Below are positions 35,997 through 45,233 of a stretch of DNA of 64,000 nucleotides, in pieces. The translations under genes were made by a program, and so were the position numbers. This DNA comes from Undibacterium hunanense (lineage in GTDB: Bacteria > Pseudomonadota > Gammaproteobacteria > Burkholderiales > Burkholderiaceae_D), in NCBI RefSeq assembly GCF_014284335.1, contig NZ_JACOGF010000004.1:310001-374000 (forward strand), written 5' to 3'. Below the pieces are notes generated by a model. That model saw nothing but the letters and a program-made list of their open reading frames with translations, did no database searches and was not told the DNA's origin. Positions within the stretch are counted from its first letter, which is position 1. Each line of letters opens with the position of its first letter.

Positions 35997-37289
35997 TTAT
36001 TTGACGGTTTCCAGATTCTTGCCTGTTACTGCAGGGCTGGCAGTGTCAGCCTTGCCTTCGCTGGAAAACTGCTCCAGTCCGCGTGCCAGCGAAGAAACGC
36101 TGGGGTTTTCCACGAAGACACAGCGCTTGCCAGTACGCTTGCAAAAATCCTTGACGCGCCAGTAGGCAGTATGGCTGATGCAACCGGTCTGGCAGATGAC
36201 CAGATCCGCTGCTGCCAGGCTGGCGTCGAGCAAGCTTTGATTGTCTTCCAGGCCGCCGTCATGGTGGGCAAAACGTCCGCCTATGCGTTCTACCAGATCA
36301 CGGTAAGTGGGCACATTGCCACTCCGTCCACCCACACACAGCACGGTTTTTTGTTGCAGATGCAGCGTGATGGGGAAGGTATTGTTTTCCGGTGTCTTGC
36401 TGACCACGTCGTCGGTGCCGGCCTGGTTGTCAGCGACTTCTGCAATTTTACTGACGCTGCTCAGTTTTTGTTTCAGGTCACGTACCTGATTTTCCAGTTC
36501 TGTCTGACGATCCGCCATCTGCTCGATTTTCTTTTGCAGGCGCTGACGGGTATCCAGCTCGGGAACGCCTGCCTTCAGCGTGTTCAAATCATTGCTGAGG
36601 AACAGGATGCTGCTGTCCTTGCCTATGTTTTCGGCGCGTAACTGTATCAACAGGGCATTCTGTTTTTCTATTTCATTGGTTTTTTCGGCAATGGCACGGG
36701 TATGTCTTTCCTGTACACGTCCCAGTTCACGGGTCAGCAATTTGTTTTGTTCCAGCAGGGCATTGAAGCGATTGACATCAATACGCACACTGGCGCCAGC
36801 CTGGTGCTGCAGCATATGCATGTCGCGGCACAGGCCATCCTGCAAGTTGCTGTCACAGCGCGGATGCGTCAGCGCTGCCCAGAAGGCACCAGCCACATCG
36901 CCCTGATCTATTGCATCCAGCCAGAGGCGGGTGACGGCTGCCGTGGTCTTGGCAGTACGGAACAGTTGTATGGTGCGCGCATAGCGTTGCTCCAGTTCCT
37001 GCTGCAGGGCTTCAGACAGGCGATTGCGGCGACCGCAATCGGATATGGCACCGACATGAATTTCATAGTCATCTGCAACAGTCTTGCCGTTCAGGCTCTT
37101 GTTGACGATGCGCCTCAGTGTTGCCAGTGGCAGGCATACGCCTATGACCGGGCAATGGCATTCATGCGGCAGGTCCCACAGGCGCCTGCGCCTGGAACCC
37201 TGGGCCTGGGTGGTGTCTGAGGTGCCTGAATTGTCTGCCACAGCCAACTGGTGCTGATGGTCGGATGAAGGTTTTTCCTGATCACACAT
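35997..37289 (-). CDS. DUF2325 domain protein with coiled coil, iron-region
   Basis: A 430-residue cytoplasmic protein. The N-terminal third has RRRRLWDLPHECHCPVIGVC with a Cys/His cluster and LPLATLRRIV. Residues about 185-290 form a long coiled coil (ERHTRAIAEKTNEIEKQ; LENQVRDLKQKL). The C-terminal DUF2325 domain runs from about 315 to 410, with VLCVGGRSGNVPTYRDLVE, IGGRFAHHDGG, AADLVICQTGCISHTAYW and a nucleotide-binding-like look. Such proteins occur near hemin genes in other Burkholderiales; their activity is unknown. It leads the small operon-like run of leftward genes but lies downstream of the CxxC protein gene. Confidence 0.8.
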   Translation of the reverse strand: MCDQEKPSSDHQHQLAVADNSGTSDTTQAQGSRRRRLWDLPHECHCPVIGVCLPLATLRRIVNKSLNGKTVADDYEIHVGAISDCGRRNRLSEALQQELEQRYARTIQLFRTAKTTAAVTRLWLDAIDQGDVAGAFWAALTHPRCDSNLQDGLCRDMHMLQHQAGASVRIDVNRFNALLEQNKLLTRELGRVQERHTRAIAEKTNEIEKQNALLIQLRAENIGKDSSILFLSNDLNTLKAGVPELDTRQRLQKKIEQMADRQTELENQVRDLKQKLSSVSKIAEVADNQAGTDDVVSKTPENNTFPITLHLQQKTVLCVGGRSGNVPTYRDLVERIGGRFAHHDGGLEDNQSLLDASLAAADLVICQTGCISHTAYWRVKDFCKRTGKRCVFVENPSVSSLARGLEQFSSEGKADTASPAVTGKNLETVK

Positions 37290-37325
37290 AAGTGTTCTCC
37301 TGTTAGGACATGCATGGACATGTCA

Positions 37326-37351
37326 ACACGTATCAATAAACACGTATCAAT
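37326..37351. repeat. 12-bp direct repeat ahead of the DUF2325 gene
   Basis: acacgtatcaat occurs at 37326-37337 and again at 37340-37351, two bases apart. It lies 36-62 bases upstream of the DUF2325 start and touches the stop codon of the next gene. A direct-repeat operator is possible. Confidence 0.5.
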
Positions 37352-37619
37352 GCATTTTTTTTCCGGGTGGGCTTGCAAAGGCTGCGATATTTGATGGTTC
37401 CTGCTGTTTTTGCAGACGGCCGTCAAAGCCCTCTATATTCAATTGCGCTTCTGCCAGCATATAGGCGAGAACGCGAAATGCTTCGACGTCCAGGCGCAGC
37501 GATACATGGTTCAGGGAAAGATGAACCACGCCGCATTCGGGGCAGATCATGACTTCACCTACTTTGCTGGAAGCCAGACCCAGGTGCTGGCAAGAATTGG
37601 ATTGCTGCAGGTGTTTCAT
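37347..37619 (-). CDS. Small CxxC protein of the heme/iron region
   Basis: A 90-residue cytoplasmic protein with the knuckle ICPECGVVHLSL near residues 24-35 and a further cysteine at residue 10. One Cys pair plus His suggests metal binding, but a full zinc ribbon is not present. The middle (SLRLDVEAFRVLAYMLAEAQ) is helical. The ATG at 37619 follows GGAGAACAC, a good ribosome site; the frame extends upstream to 37766 into the ChaN gene end without a start of its own. It lies between chaN and the DUF2325 gene, all leftward, and is probably co-transcribed with them. Confidence 0.7.
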   Translation of the reverse strand: MKHLQQSNSCQHLGLASSKVGEVMICPECGVVHLSLNHVSLRLDVEAFRVLAYMLAEAQLNIEGFDGRLQKQQEPSNIAAFASPPGKKMH

Positions 37620-37647
37620 GTGTTCTCCGTTGGACCGTTCTGTGAGT

Positions 37648-38514
37648 TTAAGAAGAGGTCTTTTGTGGTTCGGTAATCGTCTTGCAAGGATCGGGACGCA
37701 CATGTGGCGGGACGATGTGCGTGACGTCATAGCTAGTGTCGGGTATTGATTGCTTGCTGCCGTCACTGACTGCCTCTATATAACCGTGCACTTGTGTGCC
37801 TGGTAACTGCCTGATGGCCAGCCAGTGCGGCACGCCAAGATCGCGGCGCACATGCCCGTTGCCAGCCAGCAGCACGACGCCGGTGCTGGTATGCTCTGCC
37901 AGCACTTTCGCCATCCATACATCACGTGCCACCTGCGCCCTGACCATGCCTGGCACCATGTCAGCCGGCATTTTTCCGCAGTGGCCGGTTTCCATGGCAG
38001 CACGTTGACCTTCTACCAGCGCCAAAGGCAAATCGCGGTCCAGCTGGTAAGCCTGTATGGTGACGGCATCAAGTACAGCGGCGTAGCTTTCGCGCATGAC
38101 GCGGGCGGCATCTGTGCGTGACAGATTGGCGGCCAGCAAGGGGAGTTGATAGTCAAGCGCCAACTGAATGACGGGGCGGTAGTAAGGCCATTCCCAGCGT
38201 TTGCCACCAACCTTGCCGATGATGCAATCGGCATCTTTGCATTCGGCCTGGGCCAGGTTGAGTTGGGCCTGATTTTCGCGGTCAAACTGTTCCATGGCGA
38301 TGGCGGGACGCCAGCCAGCACGCACCAGTTTTTGCAAATCTTCAAAGCGCTGGCGATGACCATCCGGGTTGTCATGTACTTCACCCATCAGCAGGATTTT
38401 TTTCTGATGGACAGCTTGAGTTGCAGATTGTGCCGTGGACGTGCTGGCACAGGCGCTCAGCAAGCCGGCTGCCAGCAAGATGGCAATGGCAGGGAAGGAT
38501 GAAATTCTATGCAT
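37648..38514 (-). CDS. ChaN-family haem-binding lipoprotein
   Basis: The 288-residue product has a lipobox LSAC at about residues 19-22. It begins its domain with KKILLMGEVHDNPDGHRQRF, the ChaN signature, and continues with AMEQFDRENQAQLNLAQ and VVLLAGNGHVRRDLGVPHWL. Campylobacter ChaN binds two haem groups as a dimer and is iron-regulated; the same fold also occurs in EreA/TIKI-like hydrolases. Position inside the haem region supports a haem role. It overlaps the VOC gene by eight bases. Confidence 0.82.
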   Translation of the reverse strand: MHRISSFPAIAILLAAGLLSACASTSTAQSATQAVHQKKILLMGEVHDNPDGHRQRFEDLQKLVRAGWRPAIAMEQFDRENQAQLNLAQAECKDADCIIGKVGGKRWEWPYYRPVIQLALDYQLPLLAANLSRTDAARVMRESYAAVLDAVTIQAYQLDRDLPLALVEGQRAAMETGHCGKMPADMVPGMVRAQVARDVWMAKVLAEHTSTGVVLLAGNGHVRRDLGVPHWLAIRQLPGTQVHGYIEAVSDGSKQSIPDTSYDVTHIVPPHVRPDPCKTITEPQKTSS

Positions 38515-38890
38515 GGCTGCTGTCTTTCAACTCTTCGCCTATGCACCACAGCACGCCGCTGGGGTCTGTCAGTGTGAAATCGCGCATGCCATAGTGCTGT
38601 GTCTTGATATCAGTCAGGCACACCACATATTTTTCTACCAGCCCAGATGATTTGATCATGTCGTACCAGATGTCCAGATTGTCGACCAGGATATGCATCA
38701 TGAAATTATTGCTGTGCTCAGCGACATAAAAATCCTGCAACATGAAGCTGCAATTGTCATATTTCAGATAAGCAAAGCCCCCTTGATTGGAAGCGACTTC
38801 AAATCCCATATCCTGGTAAAAGGACAGGGCAGTGTTGAAATCCCTGGCTGGGACAAAAGCCTTGATTTCCTGCATGTCCGGTTTTCTCAT
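38507..38890 (-). CDS. VOC (glyoxalase/bleomycin-resistance fold) family protein
   Basis: A 127-residue single-domain protein with paired beta-alpha-beta units: KAFVPARDFNTALSFYQDMG at the start and MRDFTLTDPSGVLWCIGEEL at the end. The typical metal ligands (His/Glu) are only partly evident, so catalytic activity cannot be claimed. ATGs at 38902, 38890 and 38875 are possible; I chose 38890, which has GGAAAA eight bases ahead. Its stop overlaps chaN by eight bases. A 14-bp tandem repeat lies directly upstream. Confidence 0.75.
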   Translation of the reverse strand: MRKPDMQEIKAFVPARDFNTALSFYQDMGFEVASNQGGFAYLKYDNCSFMLQDFYVAEHSNNFMMHILVDNLDIWYDMIKSSGLVEKYVVCLTDIKTQHYGMRDFTLTDPSGVLWCIGEELKDSSHA

Positions 38891-38899
38891 GATATTTTC

Positions 38900-38955
38900 C
38901 ATTACCTGTTTTTCATTACCTGTTACTCATTGCCAGTGATTCATTGCCTGTTACT
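38900..38955. repeat. Four 14-bp tandem repeats between hmuV and the VOC gene
   Basis: Four contiguous 14-base units share the pattern cattRcctgttact: units 1 and 2 differ at two positions, unit 3 is the most divergent, unit 4 is close to unit 2. The array is in the leader of the VOC gene and overlaps its most upstream possible start codon. Confidence 0.75.
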
Positions 38956-38989
38956 GTTTCCTGTCGTTTACCATTGCGGTACAGGTCCG

Positions 38990-39814
38990 CTATGCGCATT
39001 TCCGGGCGCGGGTTGATGCACGCAGGGGCGTTACCAGCAAGTCACCTTCGGCATTGCGCAGGCAACTCAGTGCGATATCGTATAAAGCTTCCAGTGCCGG
39101 TACTGCATCAGCGTTGCTGGGCAGATCATCTGTCAGTTGACCATTCTTGATCAGCAGCAGGCGGTCGAAGGCTTGCAGTGCATGATTGATGTCATGCAGG
39201 ATGGCGATTACGGCATGCTGGCGTTGTGTTGCATAGTCTTCGAGACTGTCAAGCAGATCAAATTGCAGGCCGGGGTCAAGTGCTGCCAGTGGTTCATCGA
39301 CCAGTATCAGGCCGTTTTTCTGGTCCCACAGCTGGGCAAAAATCCGGGCCAGCTGTATCCTGGCCTGTTCACCGCCGGACAGGCTGTCAAAGCGGCGTTT
39401 CAGCAAATGGTCGGCATGTGCCATGGATGCCGCTTCACGCACTATCTGCGGCAGCTCGCGGTCATGGGTGCGGCTGACGCGCCCCAGGCTGATGACCAGG
39501 TCGGTTTCCAGCGCGAAAGCAACATCACTGCCTTGTGGCAGGACGGCACGCAGGCGGCTGAGTTCTTGCAGACTCCAGCTAGCCAGTGGGCGTGATTGAA
39601 AGCGGATATGTCCTTCTGCTGCCGACAGTTCGCGCGACATCAGTTTCAGCAGCGTGGATTTGCCAGCGCCACTGGGGCCGAGTATGGCGATTTTTTCTGC
39701 ACTCTGGATATGGATAGTGAAAGGGCCGAACGCCTGTTTGCCCAGGCGTGTGGAGACGGCGTCAAGTTGCAGCAGTTGTTTGTGTTCTTCCTGATGGATA
39801 GTTGTCGTCAGCAT
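38990..39814 (-). CDS. hmuV: Haem ABC transporter ATP-binding protein HmuV
   Basis: The 274-residue ATPase has Walker A GPSGAGKST near residue 47, Q-loop LPQGSDV, signature LSGGEQARIQLARI and Walker B LILVDEPLAALD, followed by the H-loop AILHDINHA. It energises haem import from periplasm to cytoplasm with HmuU and HmuT. The ATG at 39814 lies 37 bases after hmuU. The C-terminal extension (about residues 235-274, ending TRARKCA) is basic and not typical. It is the last gene of hmuRSTUV. Confidence 0.92.
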   Translation of the reverse strand: MLTTTIHQEEHKQLLQLDAVSTRLGKQAFGPFTIHIQSAEKIAILGPSGAGKSTLLKLMSRELSAAEGHIRFQSRPLASWSLQELSRLRAVLPQGSDVAFALETDLVISLGRVSRTHDRELPQIVREAASMAHADHLLKRRFDSLSGGEQARIQLARIFAQLWDQKNGLILVDEPLAALDPGLQFDLLDSLEDYATQRQHAVIAILHDINHALQAFDRLLLIKNGQLTDDLPSNADAVPALEALYDIALSCLRNAEGDLLVTPLRASTRARKCA

Positions 39815-39851
39815 GGTATTTTTCAATGTGCAGTTCAGGATCAGGTCAAAT

Positions 39852-40913
39852 TCAGGCCAGACGGCCACGCGCATTGCGCAACAGGATCAGGAAAAAGGGG
39901 CTGCCCAGCAGTGCCGTAAATATGCCGACCGGGATTTCAGCCGGTATGGCGATGGTGCGTGCTACCGTATCTGACAACAGCAACAGCAGGCCACCCATCA
40001 GCATGGAGCGCGGTATCACCTGTCTTTGATCGGGGCCGCCAAGGGTACGCACCAGATGCGGTGCGATCAGGCTGATGAAGGCGATCATGCCGCACCAGGC
40101 CACGGAAAAACCGGTCAGTATTGCCACCAGGACGATGACATGGCTGCGCAAATGGCGCACATTGACACCAACGTGGGCAGCCGCAGCTTCACCCAGTGCC
40201 AGTGCATTCATGGAAGAGATCATGCTGCGCACGCGCCACCATGCAGGCAGCAGCAACAACAGCAACAGACCGACTGCCAGCCAGCTACCACCTGACAATG
40301 AACCCAGGGTCCAGAATGACAGGTTGCGCAGTTGTTCGTCATTGGCCAGATAGGTACACAAACCAATGACGGCAGACGCCATGGCATTCAACGCAATGCC
40401 GGTCAGCAGCAGGCCCACGATGGAGCCAGGTGAAATCCAGCGCGCCACCCGGTCCAGCGCAAAACATACCAGCAATGCACCGCCGAAGGCGGCAACCGGC
40501 AATAGCCAGATGCGCCAGGATTGTGGAATCGGCAAGTGCATGCCAGAAAAAACTACTATGGTCAAAGCTGCCGCAGAAGCGGCACCAGCCGTGACGCCGA
40601 GCAGATTCGGGTCCGCCAGCGGATTGCGGAACAGACCCTGGGTGATGGCCCCTGACAGACCCAGTGCAGCGCCGACCAGAATGGCAAACAGGGCGCGCGG
40701 CAAACGGATATGCCACAGCACATAGGTGCCCCCTGTCATGGGTTGGTCGCCGGCAAACTGGAACAGGTTCAACCAGTCTTGCAGGCTGACACGCACTGCA
40801 CCGTATTGCACAGTCAGCAGCAAGGCCAGTGCCAGCAGCACTGCGAGGACGGAAGCAATGCCCGGCAGGTAAGTGCCTGTGACGCGGCGTGCCTGGACTG
40901 TCAGGGTATTCAT
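39852..40913 (-). CDS. hmuU: Haem ABC transporter permease HmuU
   Basis: A 353-residue FecCD-family permease with about ten hydrophobic helices. Family motifs are LPRALFAILVGAALGLSGAI, QGLFRNPLADPNLLGVTAGA, and GMIAFISLIAPHLVRTLGGPDQR near the C terminus. It forms the transmembrane channel for haem. Its start overlaps the hmuT stop by four bases. Confidence 0.93.
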   Translation of the reverse strand: MNTLTVQARRVTGTYLPGIASVLAVLLALALLLTVQYGAVRVSLQDWLNLFQFAGDQPMTGGTYVLWHIRLPRALFAILVGAALGLSGAITQGLFRNPLADPNLLGVTAGAASAAALTIVVFSGMHLPIPQSWRIWLLPVAAFGGALLVCFALDRVARWISPGSIVGLLLTGIALNAMASAVIGLCTYLANDEQLRNLSFWTLGSLSGGSWLAVGLLLLLLLPAWWRVRSMISSMNALALGEAAAAHVGVNVRHLRSHVIVLVAILTGFSVAWCGMIAFISLIAPHLVRTLGGPDQRQVIPRSMLMGGLLLLLSDTVARTIAIPAEIPVGIFTALLGSPFFLILLRNARGRLA

Positions 40914-41917
40914 ATTCGTACTGCTTTGCTGATGGCGCTGTCGAGCATGCTGAGTGCATCTGGCAGACGTGGTCCAAAACCGAGCAACAGCATAGCTTCC
41001 ATGGCAATGACGCGACGGTTGCGGCCAGCAGGCGTTTGCTCGACACCCGGGAATTTCAAGATGGCGTCACTGCCGCCAGCCGCTTTTACACCCTGTTCTG
41101 TCACCAGTATGATGTCAGGCTGGGCGGCGATCATGGCTTCTGGCGTCAAAGGTTTATATCCCTTGAAACCGGTGGATGTGGCGATGGCATTGCTCACACC
41201 TGCATATTCCAGCATGGCATGGGCCGCTGTTTCCTTACCAGCTACCATGACCTGGTTGGGTGCATGGGCCAGAATGAAGACAACTTTTACCGGCTTGGCC
41301 TTGCCCTGGGTTTCACGCTGTTCTATAGGCGTGCGTGCCCGTGCCCAGTCTTCCTGCAGCTTGCGCATCATTGCCGTGGCCTGGGTTTCGTGTCCGGTCA
41401 GTTCACCGATACGTTTGATGCGCTCCAGCACACCTTCAAACTGGTGATTGGCGGCCACGATGGCGACCGGCACTCCGGCTGCCGTTAACTGCCGCAGCAC
41501 GGCTGGTGGCCCGGCATCTTCACTGGCGATGACCTGGGTAGGTGCCAGCGCCAGTACGCCTTCGGCAGAAAGCGCGCGGGCATAGCCGACATTCGGCAGC
41601 TTCAATACACTGTCCGGATAATTGGATGTGGTATCAACCGCCACCAGTTCGCTGGCTGCATTCAAGCCATAAATGATTTCCGTCAGCGCACCGCCGACGC
41701 AGACTATGCGACGCGTTGCTGGTGCTGGTGCAGCAGCACGGGCCAGTGCGGCGAAGGGTGCGAGTGATCCCGTGGTCAACAGGCCGGCTGCCAGTCCACC
41801 CAGTTGCCTGAGTGACTGGCGGCGGGCTACAGATGTAGTAGTCGCGGTGATAGTGGGGGTGAGGGCGGTAGGCAGGTCTTCTTTCCACGCTGCATCCTGG
41901 CGTATCAGGCGGCGCAT
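40910..41917 (-). CDS. hmuT: Haem ABC transporter substrate-binding protein HmuT
   Basis: The 335-residue periplasmic protein carries haem to HmuUV. The N terminus holds a twin-arginine-like motif (ARRQSLRQLGGLAAGLL near residue 30) and a hydrophobic stretch ending in ALARAAA, so export through Tat or Sec is expected. The mature part has VCVGGALTEIIYGLN, a family landmark, then GAxDTTSNYPDSVLKLPNVGY-like wording and LAPTQVIASEDAGPP. I chose the ATG at 41917, which overlaps the hmuS stop by 13 bases. Confidence 0.9.
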   Translation of the reverse strand: MRRLIRQDAAWKEDLPTALTPTITATTTSVARRQSLRQLGGLAAGLLTTGSLAPFAALARAAAPAPATRRIVCVGGALTEIIYGLNAASELVAVDTTSNYPDSVLKLPNVGYARALSAEGVLALAPTQVIASEDAGPPAVLRQLTAAGVPVAIVAANHQFEGVLERIKRIGELTGHETQATAMMRKLQEDWARARTPIEQRETQGKAKPVKVVFILAHAPNQVMVAGKETAAHAMLEYAGVSNAIATSTGFKGYKPLTPEAMIAAQPDIILVTEQGVKAAGGSDAILKFPGVEQTPAGRNRRVIAMEAMLLLGFGPRLPDALSMLDSAISKAVRI

Positions 41918-43026
41918 GATTCGGTTTCCTGCAAGAGTTGATCGATCAGCGCACGCCATTCACACAGTTCTGGCTTGCCGGGTTTGCGCTCGCCAAAGAA
42001 CATGGCAATGGTTTCGCCATCAGCATCAAACAATTCCAGTGATGTGACCAGGCCATCGGTCGTCGGTTTCTTCACTACCCAGGCGCTGGCGATATGGTCT
42101 TCACGCAGATGCAGATTAAAGCGAGGGTCAAGTACGTTCACCCACGGGCCCATGACGGCGATCTTGTGAACCGGGCCTGAATGAATCTGTATCATGCCGG
42201 CATTGCCGGTAAACACCATGATGGGCACGCCTTCGGTGGCGGCAGCCTGCAGCAATTCCTGGCAACTGCTGACTTCCACTTTCTGTACGAACTGGGGTTC
42301 TGCCAGGCGCAGGGCCTGGGTACGTGTTACCGCAAATTTTCTGAGCAGGCCGAAAAAATCATGGGTGTCACGCAGGGACGACCAGGCCTGGCGAAAACCA
42401 GCCACATCTATTGTTGCATCGGCCAGTTCCAGCAATTTTTCTGGTGCGGCGCTGGTTTGTATGCCGGTGATCTGTTCCGTGCTGGCAAAGCGTGCCACCA
42501 GTGCTTCATACGCATTGACATCGCTTTGCGGTTTGATGAACACTTTGTGGATGGCCAGGCCGCTGGCGTCAAAAAATTGCAGGCTCAGTTGTTGAGTCGG
42601 TTGGCCAGCTTGGACTGGTTCAGTTGCCTGTGCAGCCTCACCGGTGATTTCACGCACGGCATAGCCGTGTGCCCAGTGCTGGTAAAAAATCCGCAGATCG
42701 ATATCACCGCCCAGAACCAGGCCCATATGGTTGCTGTGGCTGGCTTTTTGGTACACGCCGGTTTTTTCATGCACGCAAGAGATATTGCGTGTCAGCGCCA
42801 TGACTTCCCCCAGTGCCTCCAGGGATTCGATGATGCTGGACCATTCGGCACGCAGGCCGGTGGCATGCAGTATGCAAGCGCGTTCTGTTGGTGACACGCC
42901 GACGTGGGCAGCGATCAGCTCCCCTTCGCTGATGTTGAGTGTTTCGGCGATGTCACGGTGGCGTGCTTTCTTTTCATGGCGCAAGGCCGTGAACTGTTCG
43001 CGTATGGCTTGGTATTGATCAGACAT
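41905..43026 (-). CDS. hmuS: Hemin-degrading factor HmuS
   Basis: A 373-residue cytoplasmic protein of the HemS/ChuS family, built from two related halves. It contains IREQFTALRHEKKARHRDIA, LNISEGELIAAHVG, NHMGLVLGGDIDLRIFY in the first half and IQIHSGPVHKIAVMGPWVNV in the second. HemS-type proteins bind incoming haem and some degrade it to release iron. It starts 12 bases after hmuR and overlaps hmuT, consistent with one operon. Confidence 0.93.
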   Translation of the reverse strand: MSDQYQAIREQFTALRHEKKARHRDIAETLNISEGELIAAHVGVSPTERACILHATGLRAEWSSIIESLEALGEVMALTRNISCVHEKTGVYQKASHSNHMGLVLGGDIDLRIFYQHWAHGYAVREITGEAAQATEPVQAGQPTQQLSLQFFDASGLAIHKVFIKPQSDVNAYEALVARFASTEQITGIQTSAAPEKLLELADATIDVAGFRQAWSSLRDTHDFFGLLRKFAVTRTQALRLAEPQFVQKVEVSSCQELLQAAATEGVPIMVFTGNAGMIQIHSGPVHKIAVMGPWVNVLDPRFNLHLREDHIASAWVVKKPTTDGLVTSLELFDADGETIAMFFGERKPGKPELCEWRALIDQLLQETESCAA

Positions 43027-43037
43027 GGCTAACTCCC

Positions 43038-45233
43038 TTAAAAATCGTAACGAACGGATACCTGGGCATTCCGGCCAGGCGCGGTGTAAGCGTCTTTGAT
43101 GGTGCTGTTGTCTGCCAGGCCACGGACATCGGACCAGCGCCAGTATTTGCTGTCGAACACGTTGTTCAGGTTGGCGTTGACGGTCAGATTGACCAGAGGC
43201 TTCCAGTACAGGCCGATATCCAGCAAGCGGTATGAGGCAGGGGCAAACTGTGGCGTGGCGGCTGCTGCAATGCGGTCAGCCTGTTTGGCCTGGTGATGCT
43301 GGAATTGTGCACGTGCACCCCAGCTACTGGTGTCATAGCGCACACCAGCCACAAATTTCAGGGGATTGATGGTATCGAGCGGTGTGGTCACGCCTGCGAC
43401 TTCGCTGTCGCCTTTGGTGTAGGCGACGCCGGCATTGGCTTGCCACTGGCTATCGATCTGCCATTCGGCACGGGCTTCAGCACCACGTATTTTTGCCTTG
43501 GACAGATTGATGTACTGGAAAACCAGCGGGTCAACCGCAGTGCCCGTACCCCGCACCACCTGCTGGCTGATGAAGTCCTGATAGTTGTTGTCGAATGCGG
43601 CCATCGAATAACGCAGACCGCCAGCCTTGCCACGGAAACCCAGTTCAAAGCTGCGTGCGCGTTCGGCTTGCAGTTTGGCATTGCCGACACTGGTATAACC
43701 CGATGCCAGGTTGGTAAAGCCGTTATTCACCTGGTCTGGGGTCGGTGCGCGGAAGCCCCTTGCCAGTTGGGCATAGGGAGCAAAAGCGCTATCCAGTTGC
43801 CATACCAGACCCAGGCGTGGTGTGACTGCCTGGTCAGACAGGGTGCTGACGGCACCACCGGTATAGCCTGCTGCCGAAGGAGCAAGTTTGTAGTGATCGA
43901 AACGCAGCCCGGGGATGATGCTGAGTTTGCCGCTTTCGATTTCACTTTGTATGAAAGCGCCAGCGATGGTGTAAGTGGTGTCCGGGAAAGGCTTGGCCGG
44001 GAAGGTTTCGCCAAACGGCGCAACGGTGCCATCACGCACGCCAGAGATTTCTGAGCGGCTCCAGTCGAAACCATAGCTCAGGCGTTGTTCCACGATGCCG
44101 CTGAGATTGCTTTCCATGACGCTGGACAAACCCAGCACTTTGGTCTGGTAGTGATTGTCACGGGTACGGTCTGCTGCCGTGTTGCGGTCTTCAGCCGAAT
44201 ACTGGCTGACTTTGGCATCTTGCCAGTACAGGCGGGTTTCAGCATTCTGCAGCCATTCAGCATTGGTATTCCTGTAGCGATGCTCCAGTGTCAGCTTGTT
44301 GCGCTCTATCTTGTCGCGGGTATCCAGGTCCAGCGTGCTGGTGGACGCCAGCGGCGGTACGGCGCGCGCCGAATACACTTCGGTATCCTGATTGCGTTTT
44401 TGCAATTCCAGGCTGGCACCCAGTTGCTGGGTGGGACTCAGTTTCAGGAAGGCTTTACCCAGCAGGTACTGGTTATCATAATCAACAGGATTGGCGGTGG
44501 TGCGTGTGACGTTTTTGGCGTCATTGTCAGCCTTGTTTTCTATTTCGTGGCCCTTCCGGTAACTACCCAGCAACATACCCTGCCAGGTACCGGTGTCACC
44601 TGCCAGACCGATGGTGTTGGCCCAGGAATGGTCAACACTGGCATAGCTGGAACGGGCGAAACCGCCGAATGATTTGCCCGCTTTCAGCAGGTCAGACGGG
44701 TCCAGCGTGCGGAAGCTGACTGCACCTGCCAAACCGTCACTGCCAAACTGGGTCGATGTCGGGCCACGCAATACTTCTACTGTCTTGATGCCATCCAGTT
44801 CAAGAAAGTCGCCACGACCGGTAGCAAAGGCACCAAACGAAAAGGCCGCTGGGATACGCGCACCGTCCACCATCATCAAGACCTGATTGCCTTCCAGTCC
44901 GCGAATGTTGATGCCTTCGTTACCGGCGCGGCCAGTCGCGGCACCGGCTGCGGTAAAGCGGGTTGGTGCGGCACGCACGGTGACATCAAGTTCATTGCGG
45001 AACAGGTCTTTGATATCGCGCGCACCGTCTTGTTCGATTTTGCTGGCGGGGATGATGGTCACGGTATTCGGTACCGCATCGACACGTCTTTCGGTGCGGG
45101 TGGAACTGACGGTGATTTCTTTCAGTTGCGTAGCGTCGCTGGCTGGTACCGGTGTCTGTTGAGCCTGGGCGAGGTTGGAGCCAAAGCCCCATGCCATACC
45201 CAATGCCAGTGCGATGTGCGTCTTGCGTAGCAT
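43038..45233 (-). CDS. hmuR: TonB-dependent haem/haemoglobin receptor HmuR
   Basis: A 731-residue outer-membrane receptor. The signal peptide ends at about residue 24 (GSNLAQAQQ). The plug begins KEITVSSTRTERRVDAVPNT and includes GNEGINIRGLEGNQVLMMVD, then VEVLRGPTSTQFGSDGLAGA. The barrel ends with GRNAQVSVRYDF, the aromatic outer-membrane terminus. FRAP/NPDL boxes of haem receptors appear loosely as RGFRAPTPDQV and NLASGYTSVGNAKLQAE. I chose the ATG at 45233, preceded by AGGATAAC. A Fur box is 165 bases upstream. It heads the leftward hmuRSTUV operon. Confidence 0.92.
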   Translation of the reverse strand: MLRKTHIALALGMAWGFGSNLAQAQQTPVPASDATQLKEITVSSTRTERRVDAVPNTVTIIPASKIEQDGARDIKDLFRNELDVTVRAAPTRFTAAGAATGRAGNEGINIRGLEGNQVLMMVDGARIPAAFSFGAFATGRGDFLELDGIKTVEVLRGPTSTQFGSDGLAGAVSFRTLDPSDLLKAGKSFGGFARSSYASVDHSWANTIGLAGDTGTWQGMLLGSYRKGHEIENKADNDAKNVTRTTANPVDYDNQYLLGKAFLKLSPTQQLGASLELQKRNQDTEVYSARAVPPLASTSTLDLDTRDKIERNKLTLEHRYRNTNAEWLQNAETRLYWQDAKVSQYSAEDRNTAADRTRDNHYQTKVLGLSSVMESNLSGIVEQRLSYGFDWSRSEISGVRDGTVAPFGETFPAKPFPDTTYTIAGAFIQSEIESGKLSIIPGLRFDHYKLAPSAAGYTGGAVSTLSDQAVTPRLGLVWQLDSAFAPYAQLARGFRAPTPDQVNNGFTNLASGYTSVGNAKLQAERARSFELGFRGKAGGLRYSMAAFDNNYQDFISQQVVRGTGTAVDPLVFQYINLSKAKIRGAEARAEWQIDSQWQANAGVAYTKGDSEVAGVTTPLDTINPLKFVAGVRYDTSSWGARAQFQHHQAKQADRIAAAATPQFAPASYRLLDIGLYWKPLVNLTVNANLNNVFDSKYWRWSDVRGLADNSTIKDAYTAPGRNAQVSVRYDF

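Noticed and set aside
38507..38902. VOC gene as an antibiotic-resistance determinant
   Set aside because: The fold is shared by many enzymes and binding proteins, and context is haem uptake, so a resistance call is not supported.
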